A DNA stretch of 64,000 nt, from assembly GCF_000346465.2 (NCBI RefSeq), contig NC_034010.1:3616941-3680940 (forward strand), written 5' to 3'. This stretch comes from Prunus persica. Its lineage: Eukaryota > Streptophyta > Magnoliopsida > Rosales > Rosaceae. Below the pieces are notes generated by a model. That model searched no databases. It worked only from the letters and a program-made list of their open reading frames with translations, and was not told the DNA's origin. Each line of letters begins with the position of its first letter. Position 1 is the stretch's first letter. A program made the translations under genes and the position numbers. Shown piece after piece: positions 45,827-57,748 of the stretch.

Positions 45827-48800
45827 ATGGTGAGAAAGAACAGTGATGTGCATAATAAAGGCAAAAATCCAAAAACAACAGAAGATGAGTCAAAGACGGT
45901 GATTAGTCTCAAGACCGATTATTTTAACTATATGTAAGTGTTAAATGTATCTTCCAGTATACTAAGTACTTTTTATAAGACTAACTAAATGTGAATGTTT
46001 TAAATAGAAAAAATAAAGGGCAATGAAATGAAGCAATAAAAAATAGTGGAGAATGTGGATACTAAGGTCATAAATTGGCAACAATACATTTAAATAGGAC
46101 GATACATCCCACAACTTATAATAAATTGATTGAGTTTTATTATTTTCTTCCTCAAACCAAGAAGGAAATCGCTTATATGTGGCAACAGTTGGATGCTACT
46201 CAGAAAGTAGAGTATGAACCTAAAAAACCTTCAACGAATACCTCGAACAAGAGTTCTTTGAAGATAGCCACACGATGCAGTCCAAAGGATGTAAATGACA
46301 CTATAAATGTTTTAAGTGATGAGAAAAAAGCAGTCATTCAAGAAAATGGGATTTGTTTCGTTGTTGGAAATGAAGTGTGGAAAACTATCTCATTCAATGT
46401 GTCATTTTTTGGTTGATAAACTGAATCCTTCTGAATCTTCAATCATGCTACATGGAAAAACACTTAAGATATTTGTGGATGAGTTCGTGCGCATAATGGG
46501 TGTTAAGGATGGAGGAGAGGAAGTTGACTTTACCGGATTCATGGATGAGCAACATATTGTAAAGGTGCGAAATTCTTTTTTGATTGGGAAGAAGCTTTTA
46601 AAGAATAATGAGTTGAAGCAAATGATGGTGGGGACGAAAGAAGCAGGTGACTTTTTCAAAGTTGGTTTTGCCATGTTTGCTCTATGCCTGTTGCTACGTC
46701 AAACCACTTCTGTTATGTGAATTTAAAATATATGCTTCCGTTAAGAGATAGAAAAACAATAGCAAGGAAAAACTAGATAAGTTATTGATTCAAATTTTTA
46801 TTAGATAGTGTCAGGTCATTGAAGGAGAACAATCAAGTTTACATCGGTGGTTGCTTGTTATTCCTTTAATTATTTTACGTTGATGCTATAGCTCATAGTA
46901 GCCTACTTGTGGATAGGTATGTGCTACCACTCGCTGTATGGGGGAAAATAAATACCGAAAAAATTAAGAAGTGGCTAAAAAAATAGGGGGTTTGAAAGCG
47001 ATAAGATAGTTGTTATCAAAGCTGAATCTAGAGGTCTCGGAGAATATTCGAAGACAATGACTCACTTTGCCGAAGAGTTAAGTTCAATAAAAAAGGATGT
47101 GGCAACTTTGGTGGCCACTGTTGCTTGTATGGACGAATCACTCTCCAAGGTTAGTTTTGAGTTAGCATCAAAAAATGAAGAAAAAGATAGAACATTGCGC
47201 ACTCCATGCCTTCATCAATACAAAGTTAAACTGAATAAGGAAGATAATAACATGTTTGATATGGGATGTGATGAGGACAACTAGACCATGGAAATACTAA
47301 AACTCCAAAAAGTAAGCAAGACAAATAAGACGGAACTTCCAACGAGTAAGGTGATAATGTCAAAGGATTTGCAAATCTTGATAAAACTTTGGCTCCCTAT
47401 GTTGAAGTCATCCATGAGAGAAAACATGCAAAACAACCTCATAATGAGGTATGATGAGTACTGGTTGTAGCTTGTTTGTATGTGTTTTAATAATTTCACT
47501 TGTAGGTTTACATGTTTGGATGATGACAATCATCAAGTCTTTGATTTGCAGAAATCATTGTCCCGATGTAATAACTAAGTTAGATGTCCTTATTTTATGG
47601 AGACTCATTGTATCATCTAATGTATTTTTGTTTCAGTTAGATCGATTTGCAAATGCTACGTTGTAATGATTTATGGGCACTAGGATAAAATAGGTCGCAA
47701 TGACGTAAAAAGTTTGTTCTTAGAGAATTATGGTTCTACTTCAACAAGAGATCTGATAGTGACTCGTGCAATAACGGATAGAAAGCCTGGTCCCCATAAG
47801 AAAACTCCTTATGAAGACTTCAATGCATTGAAAGTTAAAGCAAATGCAAAAACCTGACAAGTAATTGCGCACGAGCGGATTATGAAGAGATTGAATGTCG
47901 GTCCATTCCGAATGACCAACGATATTTCTGAAGATGATAGAGATCTACTAAGTTTTTCATTTTGTTTCAATCCATTGGATCCAAAACCTTGGAGGTATAC
48001 CCTCAACCAGATTTGTGAAAATAATTATTATATGTGTCATGTTGTCATAATGACATAAGAAAAATTGATTAGAATACTTTTTTTTTTGTTCGCAGTGAAC
48101 TACTCGTTGACACTGATGCTATAGCTGTAAATCATCACCATTTTGGAAGTCTTGCCCCTGGGTCGCCTCTCTTTGATGATGTAAGGACTATTAATCCAAT
48201 ATATATTAACTACTCATTAGTATATGTTTAGAATGTTGGTACTATGATGCTAACAATTGTGTCTTATCTTGTAATAGGTAATTAATGTAATGGCAGAATA
48301 TTTCTACGATACCAACTTCACAAAGTGGTTCCAACCTACGTAATTTTGGTCGGTAAGTAAATGAAAAAGATTAATGAAGGATATTTTTTGGTTAAACGTG
48401 ATGTGTTATATCTCATAATATGCAGGAAGGAGCCAAGTTGGTGCGTCTCGGTGATTGTATGATGTTATATGCTAGGACACACAAGCTTTGTCATCTCGCA
48501 AGATTTGATGGGCGACTAAAGGATTGCATGCAGGTGTGTTTCATATGCAAGCTCCAATTATGTGAATTATCGGTGATAATGAATATACCACTTTTTTGCA
48601 GATGTATATTCTGATGCACTATGATGTAATTGGTCACTGGTATCTTTTGGTTTGTGACATTTTTCAATAGAAAGCAGAAATTTGGGACAGTTTACTTGAT
48701 ATGTGTCATAATAAGAAATGCGAGAACGATTGCCAACTTACTGTAAGTGGAGAAGCTTTTGTTCAATGCACTTATTTGTATTTCTTTTGCTCGATGTTAT

Positions 48801-49293
48801 TTATGTCGACTATGTTGTTGTTCATGCAATAGTTGTTGTACCTAGACTCCGTTTTTCATGATGACATCTTGTCGGTATTTGAGACGGGGTGGATGTTCTC
48901 CTCATTTTCTATTATGTCCCCATTGGATGCCAATCTCGTCCAACCTAATGGTGTGGATTGTGCCATTTTTATAGTAAAAATATTTTACACGCAATGAAAC
49001 AATGAATATTTTTTTGTTGTTGGTTGCAGTACGATTCTAATGTACAACGAATTTGCTATTGAGTTGCTGCGAAATGAAAAAAAACTCAATTGCGTGATGT
49101 AATAAGTGAAGCATTGAAAGTGATGGAAAATGCATCTGATTTTACGGCGAAGAGGAAGAAGAATGGTAATGTTGAGGTTAAAACAAAGGATGTAGCGAAT
49201 GTCACCGTTAGAAAAAAGAGGGTTTATATTCCGAAAAAAAAAATATTAGAAGTTACTATACCAGAAACATGTATAGGCCGTGGTCAGCCTTGA
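45827..49293 (+). pseudogene. Ulp1 (C48) protease gene of the MULE composite
   Basis: Exon 1 (45827-45933) starts MVRKNSDVHNKGKNPK. A domain common to TE Ulp1 proteins follows (CSPKDVNDTINVLSDEKKAV, LNPSESSIMLHGKTLKIFVD, VKDGGEEVD). A frame change at an A run near 46342 and a TGA at 46718-46720 break it. A coiled segment (46990-47283) and several short exons with GT-AG borders lead to the peptidase core: His (IGHWYLLV, codon 48635), Asp (IWDS, codon 48686) and Cys (NGVDCA, codon 48959). A TAG at 48668-48670 lies between His and Asp. The end is Lys-rich (RKKRVYIPKKK; stop near 49291-49293). Not functional. Confidence 0.75.
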
Positions 49294-49487
49294 CCTCGGC
49301 GCCACTAACAAGGTTAAGTAATGGGACTATCATGATTGACCAGAATATATTTTTGTGAGCATAGACGATCATATTTGACATCATTATATAATAATCTTAT
49401 GGTCACTTCCTTTGGAATTAACACATTGAACCCATTGAGAGTGAAAAATACACGATCATATTTGGCATCATTATATAATAAGTCTGT

Positions 49488-50104
49488 TGTCACATCCCCG
49501 GATCGGCTCCGCCGTAGCACGATATTGTCCGCTTTGGGCCCCCCTCTCTGCCCTCACGGTTTTGTTTCTGGGAGCTCACGAGCAACTTCCCAGTGGGTCA
49601 CCCATCCTTGGATTGTTCTAGCCCCCAACTCGCTTAACTTCGGAGTTCCTACGACTCCGAAGCCAGTTAGCTCTCAAAAGGCCTCGTGCTAGATAGATGC
49701 GGGTGTGCACATATAAGGCATATCACCCCCTCTCCGTTGGTTGATGTGGGATCTTACAATCCACCCCCCTTAAGGGCCAGACGTTCCCGTCGGCACACTC
49801 GCACCACACAGCAGAGTGGCTCTGATACCAAATTGTCACATCCCGGGATCGGCTCCGCCGTAGCACTATATTGTCCGTTTTGGGCCCCCCTCTCTGCCCT
49901 CACGGTTTTATTTCTGGGAGCTCACGAGCAACTTCCCAGTGGGTCACCCATCATGGGATTGCTCTATCCCCCAACTCGCTTAACTTCGGAGTTCCTACGA
50001 CTCCGAAGCCAGTGAGCTCCCAAAAGGCCTCGTGCTAGATGGATGCGGGTGTGCACATATAAGGCACATCACCCCCTCTCCGTTGGTTGATGTGGGATCT
50101 TACA
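49488..50104 (-). mobile_element. complete Cassandra TRIM element
   Basis: Two 271-bp LTRs (49488-49758, 49834-50104) enclose only 75 bp. The flanks carry an exact 5-bp duplication tctgt (49483-49487, 50105-50109). On the minus strand the right LTR is followed by ATTTGGTATCAGAGCCA, a Met-tRNA primer site, and a polypurine tract (AAGGGGGGTGG) precedes the left LTR. Each LTR contains a 5S rRNA-like segment on the minus strand (caggatgggtg or its variant; tgggaagttgctcgtg). No coding capacity, as expected for TRIMs. The LTRs are very similar, so the insertion is fairly young. It lies between two gene relics of the MULE composite. Confidence 0.96.
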
Positions 50105-50228
50105 TCTGTAGCATCAAACAAATTACATAAGCTCACAGTTAACACCTACCAGAAAAAATATAATCTCACTTCTGATATTCACAATTTTATCAACGTATAC
50201 CACAAAAACAAAATACCCATAATAATAT

Positions 50229-52823
50229 TTAAGTTTTCTTCCTTAGCCTCTTACTAATAGACTCTAGTTCTAGTTCTAGCAAAGAGGTCTTGCGTTTTTA
50301 TGGTGATGCTTTGCCTTTTACTTTAATCGCAACTAATTTTTCTTTGGTATGCATCTCCCCTCCTTTGCACTACGTTTTCACCACAAATCCTTTTTCTTCG
50401 GTTTTAGGGGATGGTGACTTGGTTTTGGTTTTCTTCACTAATATCTCATCTTCCTCGTCCTCCTCCTCGTTTTCCTAGTCGTTTTCATCATTCTCCTCAC
50501 TTTCCTGGTCATTTTTGTCCTCCTCCTCGTTTTCCTCCTCATTGTCATCATCCGCTGCATTCTCACCATCCTCACATGAAGTCTCAAACCCATTATCGTT
50601 GTTATCACCAAATTCATCATCCTCATCATCAATTTGATTATCAACTTCCCCATCATCAATTTCTTTTCCAGCATGGCAGTGATGGTTGTGTTTAGTGTGT
50701 CTCTCCTACAAAAACAAAGTCATAATCTTTGATGATTACTACAATTATAAATATGTCGCCTAATCTTTAACTTAAAATAAAATAACAAATATGGCACATA
50801 AACATCTTAACTACTCGCCTGCGTTGCATCAACATTAGCATGAATATGTTGTCTTGCAAGTCTTAACTCCTGCAAAAGAAACATTATTAGGTTTTAAAAC
50901 ACAATATTTTGTTTATGCTTACAAATTCAATTAACATAAGTTATCACTCCTCCGCATATAATTCTAATTAAAGGCAATTCATTTACCATAATATATAGCG
51001 AGTGGAGTTTGAATTCATATAAGCCATGTATATAACAAAAATCCAGTACTTAAGTGGATTGAATTAATTTGATAACACTCCTAAAATCAATTGAATCCAA
51101 CATTATCTATCGAAGCTCCCTTATGATTGTCCTAGCAACCATGCATTTAGTGAAGAGTAAGGAATTTAGCCCATTATTCATATCTAACAGTTCTGATGCT
51201 GTTGATATACTTACCTTTAGTTCAAATATGTAATGTAAATAAAGTTAATATATTATTGTAGTTTCAAGGTCAACATTGTAATCACGTAGACATGACTTCA
51301 AACTTACACATTTGGCATCCTCCGGGAGTGGAAGGCACATGTTAGACTTGCCTCTTGGAATATCCAATACTTCACAATCATCACCGTCTCCACATTGCAC
51401 CACTTGAACAGTCCATGGTGGAATTTTAATTACACTACCTTGAACGCTCAGAGCAACGGAAGTCACACTATCTGTCATAGTCTACATAGTGATATGACAT
51501 GAATCAAATTTTGTAACTATATTATGAAGGACCATTGTAAATAGTAAAACTTACCTCCCTATCCATACTTAAATAATGGGTATACATCACATACTGATTT
51601 CGAAACCCTCGATATTCCATGGATTCGACAAACCAGTCCTTTGCATTAAAGCCATTACGTGAGGCTTTGGTTTCTTTGTCCAAGGCAAATACTTTCATGT
51701 CTTTAAACATGGTTCTAGGGGGTATTTTAGGGACTCACGGCTCTGGTGTACCCAAGCTTTGCACGGATACCCTTTCCCCTAAATACCAAGCATACCCGGC
51801 TTGTCCTTGCAGTAGAATCCTTTGTTTTGTCATAAGAATGCTGTTTTGCACATAATCATGTAGGATCACATCCTTGATTTCCCACATATGCCAATTCACT
51901 TGATCAATAGTGATATATCAGAGTGTTGTCCTAAACTGCTCCAAGTTTGTGAGATGTTTCCCACACATCTGGGGCACATAGCCAGAGAAACGCCCAAGGC
52001 AAATCATCCGCATCGATCAATGGTCGACTTAAAGCAAATGGCTTCAAGTACACGCATGCCTATTCCTATAAACCAAAAATGTACAACCGTTGTTAGTTAT
52101 GATAATAACATTATCACATCACAAGGAATTGTAATAATCATTTAATCGACCAACATAAAATGACTCACCTCTTATACTCGCCAATAACCTCATGCGCTTG
52201 CCATTAGCCTTCAAGAAAGAGCATCCATCGACAGATACAAGCATGCCAACCCAGCCTCACCCTAATTATAGTCTTTAATTTCCTCAACTTTAGCCAAGCT
52301 TGGCATGTAATATTATAAATACACAGATTCACTATTATCATTGCATAAAGTGCTGCCAAGCAATGCAAGAATGAATCCACACATTAACTCGTCTTTTTGT
52401 TCAGGGGTTTGGGGCTTCCACTTCTTATACTTATCAACAATGTTCATCTTGGCATTAAGCATGCTTAGAATGGGGTCCCCAAAGAGCCTCACCACCTCCT
52501 CAATTTTTGTGTAAGCCTCCATGTCATACTTTAAAGCCTTCCCAAACGGGTAAACTCGTGATGGCACTAAAGTCCTTCGGAGTCATTGTAAGCTCCCCGA
52601 CCTTATCCAGATGGAATGTATGTGTAGTGTCCCACCAACGCACCGTCAATGTCATTAGGAGGTGTTTGTCTCTCTTTCCCTTTGTTGCAAGAAAATTTGC
52701 AAAATTATAAAACCTCACAGATGCTACTTTAACCTTCACTTGACCAGGCAATTCATTTTGAAACCATAAACCACAAAGTTTGTTGTTTTCGCATCCCCTA
52801 ATATGTGTCAAAATATTCTGCAA
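50229..52823 (-). pseudogene. plant mobile domain (aminotransferase-like) protein relic
   Basis: Reading leftwards: HIRGCENNKLCGLWF and TMTPKDFSAITSLPV (52823-52560), a frame change near 52555, then FGKALKYDMEAYTKIEEVVR and DELMCGFILALLGSTLC (to 52310). This is the PMD fold (PF10536) found in host MAIL/MAIN proteins and in many plant TEs. Later segments (51710-51522; 51478-51245) continue the same protein type. The tail (about 50690-50400) is an acidic D/E-rich run with one in-frame TAG, followed by a basic end (SKRLRKKT, stop at 50229-50231). Several stops and frame changes make it non-functional. Confidence 0.7.
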
Positions 52824-54293
52824 GTATTAATAATAGAATTAGATGCAAGTACAACAGGGCAACTTTGTGTTAGGTAATTGCATATTTTTAAATTTCATCC
52901 AATTGCCATACAGTAGGCAGATAATTACATATGTGAAATCTAATTCCTCACACTTTAAATGCAATTGGATTAATGAACCATCCAATTGCCAGACAGTATA
53001 TAGGTAATTGCATGTGTGAAAGGCAATTGCACAAACTTGAAATGCAATTGGATATGTACCTTATGAGATAAATTGTTAGTTATATTGACATGTAGCACAG
53101 GATCATATGAGTTATGGTTCTTGTGTATATATCGCCTCATGCCAAACAAAGGGTGATTCGCAGGATTTTTGTGGTATGGTGTGGAACTTTTCCCTCGCTC
53201 AGTGGTTACAATAAAACGGTTGTTTTTTTCCCTTTGTCGTCTTGTTTCGCGGCACCCAAGTAGTTACAACTTTGCCTTCGCAACGTTTTTATGAAGTTGG
53301 CTTCTTGATTGAGGGCTTTTTCCCCATACTTCAAAAGTGAAATGCTTGAGAAAAATACAAAATCGGTAAATAAATAAAAAAATAAGAATCATACCAAAAA
53401 TTGTATGAATAAAACCCAATATAAATCTCAATTGGAATTGGGCCTTGGACATAATCCCGAAACCCAATCTTAAGTTCTAACAGAATACTACCTTATAAAG
53501 TTTGCACCAAATTAGTATTTTATCAAATCTTGCACTAGGTTGAAGCCCAGTGTAGTCTACACATAGTTCCGCCTTTGCTCTTCTAATTAACTAAAGCCAT
53601 CTTTTATAAACAATAATGTAGAGTCTCTTGCCCACCTGGTAACAAAAAAATATCCTAAAAATAGAACCACCAAAAATTAAAAGTATGATAATGGGAGCTC
53701 AACAAATCCCATCACGTTCCCAATTGGTGTGAAAGGAATTGCAATTCCAATGGCAGAAATTAGAATACATTCATCTGCTCCTTCTTTCATAAATATTCAA
53801 CCCCTACAAACCATCTAAGAAGAGAACTGAGGAAGCCAAAGAGACACATACAACACATCTAAAAAGAGAGCTCAAAGGTTCTTTAGAGCATTTCGTCGAA
53901 CAGTTGGTGGCCATCACTATGAGCCCAAAAAAAATTATAAACATAAAGTTTGAGAATTTACAAAAATTACAAAATAAAAACACCATAAGAATTCAATAAT
54001 TAATGAAGAACAACTACTCATTCTATTCTCTACCATTCATGTAAATAAAGGGATTAAATGAACAAAATCAAACAAAAAGAATGAGAGAAATTGAATTCAA
54101 AACCCTAACTTGAAATTTCTCTAGAAAGTGAGAGATACACTTGAAACCTTGAAGAATAGAGTCCAAAATCGAATTCTACTCGAAAAACAAGTGAAAGATG
54201 GGTGATTTGGGGTGGGTGAAAGAGAGAGATAGAGAGAACAGAAGAAAATAGTTTAATAGAAAAAATACGGTTGTGCAAGGAAGAAGCTGTTAA
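52824..54293. other. spacer of the MULE composite
   Basis: AATTGC-type words are dense at 52870-53060. Around 53100-53470 a short minus-strand segment may be a first exon of the PMD gene, but no domain is recognisable. The rest is AT-rich with nothing supportable. Confidence 0.45.
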
Positions 54294-56731
54294 GGCCTTC
54301 TCCAACCCATAAGGGGCTAAACCCAAATTTTTCCCCTCCAAAAAGTGACTATTTGGGTTTTGCCCAGACTCAAATTGTTTTTTCTCCAAACCCTCTGGAC
54401 TCAAATTTTAAGTCTGCAACTTTATTAAATTGTTTAAGAATGGTTTAAGTCTATTTTTTTTTATGGAAAACTTTTCTTCATTTAATCTTTTTAAATAACA
54501 TCATAATTTAATTTTTTTGAATAATTTGACCTAAACAAAATTGAAATTCCATAAATTTAATTTTATTCGAAAAGTAAACACACAACATAAATAAAAAAAA
54601 TACACAAAATAATTGAAACACAAAATAAGGATTGAAACAATTGTTGACCTCATTCACCATCTCCAAAGCTCTCCAAAGGTGATTGATCAAATTATGTCGG
54701 AGACTCTGATATACATGTGGAGATCGAAATCTATTATGACGAATCATGTAATCAGAGAGAGTCTACCTATTTTGGTGGTACTCATATGTAATGCTTGGCT
54801 CCAGCTCATATTGTCTTGCTTTGGCCCTCCTGGATCGTTGTGGACACATATCCTCATTATTAGATTCATCTTCAACATATTCCTACTCATCCTCCACAAT
54901 CATGTTGTGCAAAATTATACATGTCATCATGATTGAGTGGAGGTTATCCTTGCACCACATACGTGCAGGGCATCGAATAATAGCCCATCGAGCCTGTAGT
55001 ATTCCAAATGCTCTTTCAACATCCTTCTTGTACGCTTCTTGGATTTGTGTAAAAAGGCTCTTCTTTGGTTTATCAGAAGAAGAGATGGTCTTCACCAAAG
55101 TAGCCCAACGGGGGTAGATCTCATCTGCCAAATAGTAGCCCAAATGGTATTGATTTCTATTGACAATATTCAACATAAGGAGCCACTCCATGTACCACAT
55201 CATTAAACAATGGAGAACGAGCTAAAATGTTGATATCATTGTTGGATCCAGCGGCTCCAAAAAAGGCATGCCATATCCATGTGTCGTACGAGGCCAGAGC
55301 CTCTAGCACAACAGTGGGTTTTTGTTTTGTGACTGGTAAACTGGCCTGCCTAAGAAGATGGGCAATTCTTCCATTCCCAGTGCATGCAGTCAAGACTTCC
55401 TAACATGCCTGGGAAGCCTTGACTGCTTGCCTTGTGCAATAGCTTGTAAAGGTCAGCTGGATTTGGAGACTTGAGGTACCATTGGCCATACACGGCTTCA
55501 ACAGCACAACAAAACTTATAGAGTGACTCAAGAGTTGTGCTTTCACCCAATCTATAGTACTCGTCGGTCGCGTCAGTTGAGCATCCCCATGCGAGCATAC
55601 GAAAGACAGCGGTTAACTTTTGCTCAGGGGATAGCCCTTGTCGGCCGAGCCCGTCTTTTTTTTTTTTTTTTGCGAAAGTATGGCTCGTGGTTGACAACAT
55701 CATTCAAGATGCGATAAAACAACTCTTTCCGCATTATGAACAACCTACGAAAGTCGGTAGTATTAAAATGTGGTCTTTCAACGAAGTAGTTGGACATGAG
55801 ATTGTGATGGCGATCTTCCCTCTCACGGTTCTTGTGCACACGACCGACTACCGACCCACCGTGTGTGGTGGCTTCATTCTCTAGTGAAGTATGATGGACA
55901 ATGGCTTCTATCACTCTCTGATGATATTCTTCATCATCTGAATCATCATCAAACATAAAGGAAAAGATGGTCTTGCCACGGTTATCCATTGAAAACTTCA
56001 AATCATATGAAAAGTATGAGAATGAAGAAGATGATGTGCTTGAAATGATATCAAAAGTATGAGAATGAAAGAGATTGATGAAATTGACAAAGGAAAAATA
56101 AATTGAGAAATAGAAAAAAATATTTTTGGTAGATTAATTGAGAAATGAATGAGTATTTATAGAGTTTGGAGTGAGTTTTGGGGTTGGATCTGATTTGGAT
56201 TAATTAAAAATATTATTTTGACCGTTGGATTTAAATTTCAGCCGTTGAATTTTTTTTTTTACTGTTAAAATAAATTAGATTTAATCTATATCGTTAATTT
56301 AAAGTTACTATTATAATTTTTTTTTTTTAAAAAAAAATATTTGAATTGCAACACCACTTTGAGCTAGAATAAAGCTAATATGTGGGCCCAGTCTCTTTTT
56401 AAAGATACTATTAGATTTAAAAAAAAAAGAAAAAAAAGAAAAAGGAGACATTGGAATTCCAACGGCTTTCTCACCATGAGCAGACACGTGGCGTGGGAAA
56501 CAAACAAACCCACTAAAGCTGGTCCCAGCGTGGGTCCTAGTGTTTTTCTCATACACATGCGCTGTGCCACCTCAGCGTGGGCTCCACTAAATAGTTTTGG
56601 TTCTAGGCAATAAGTGTACTGGTATTTGGGTCCAAATTTGGGTTTTCCCAAATTTTGGATCCTTCATTTTCTTAGGTTGGGAGAGGTTTTGAAAGATATT
56701 TTGAGTTTAGGTCATTGGGTTGGAGATGGCC
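54294..56731 (-). mobile_element. PIF/Harbinger element
   Basis: The inverted ends are ggccttctccaaccca and tgggttggagatggcc. The 3-bp target duplication taa lies at 54291-54293 and 56732-56734. A Harbinger transposase relic lies inside on the minus strand; the usual second Myb-like gene is not seen. It is inserted in the spacer of the MULE composite. Confidence 0.93.
54883..55989 (-). pseudogene. Harbinger DDE transposase (DDE_Tnp_4), frameshifted
   Basis: The start is the ATG at 55989 (MDNRGKTIFSFMFDDDSDDE). The frame runs to a homopolymer (poly-T on plus) at about 55657-55672, where it shifts. The next frame reads GLGRQGLSPEQKLTAVFRML to SLDCMHWEWKNCP (first catalytic Asp), shifts again near 55370, then reads ASYDTWIWHAFFGAAGSNND (second Asp). 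After another shift near 55170 it ends LADEIYPRWATLVKTI ... KKDVERAFGILQARWAII (Glu) and HNMIVEDE. All three DDE residues survive, but at least three frame changes prevent translation of a whole protein. Confidence 0.9.
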
Positions 56732-57748
56732 TAAGCAAGGAAGAAGATAATTTTCTAAACTCTTTTTTTTCCTTAAACGACGTCGTTTTATTTATTGGGT
56801 TCACCTTTGGCTTTTAATAAAAATATGCGTTTTGATTGTTGTTTTAAAACTTTTTTTGTCTTTTCCTTTTTTCAAATCTATCTCTCTCCTCCCAATACAA
56901 TCGCACTAAACTCCAAATTCTTTTTATCCTCAGCCGCATGTGTCTCTAGCCCTAATCCTCCTGTCAATTTAGGAATCATCCTACTCCATTTCAACTGTAT
57001 GACTAATTGTATAATATTAGGTTTTGAAACTAATTATTATATTTATGCCACATTGTAATAACTTTATGACCTATCATAGATCGACTATAGTAGTAAACCT
57101 ATATAAACAATACAAATTGATATTTAAAGAATTTTTTGTGAAAATATATTTTTGAACCTAATTAATAGATTTAAACTATTCAAAGTTAAACGTGCAAGTG
57201 CACATTATGAACAATAGTGCACATATTGAAAAATAGTATAGGGTGCAAGTAAAGGATCTTGCCCACAAAGATTGGTTGTTAACTATGTCAAATTTGTAGT
57301 TGAACAAATACTAAGAATGACTATATCTAACTAACTCAATTATGAAAGTTTGGTGGTGAAAACATTCTGAATTGGACAATGAAAGCGACAAACAGACAAT
57401 GTGTAATTGCCATTTTATATTGCAAAGTCATATCGACTGTTTGGCAATTGCCAAAGAACTTTGCCATTTGATTTTTCTTATTTTCCATGTATCTTCATAA
57501 TTAAGCACCTAACCTAAGGATTAAAAACAAAAGAATTTATTGCATCTAACCATTCTAATCATGCAAAATCATAACAAAATATCATAAAAAATATATATAA
57601 ATATTAATGTATCATGACTCATACATATAACATTAACATAGATACAAAATAACACTAATGATATGTGTCATGCCAAAAGTTGGAGAAATACATGAACAAT
57701 ATGGTTGTAATGAATATTTGGTCATTTATATAGTGGAAGTACTACAAT
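56732..57748. other. spacer of the MULE composite
   Basis: AT-rich sequence. AATTGCC-type words cluster at about 57390-57480 (gtgtaattgcc, ttggcaattgccaaagaa). A palindromic aaacgacgtcgtttta occurs at 56776-56791. No gene is supported. Confidence 0.45.

Noticed and set aside
50411..50695. Plus-strand frame rich in His and Pro
   Set aside because: It is the antisense of the acidic tail of the mobile-domain gene on the minus strand.
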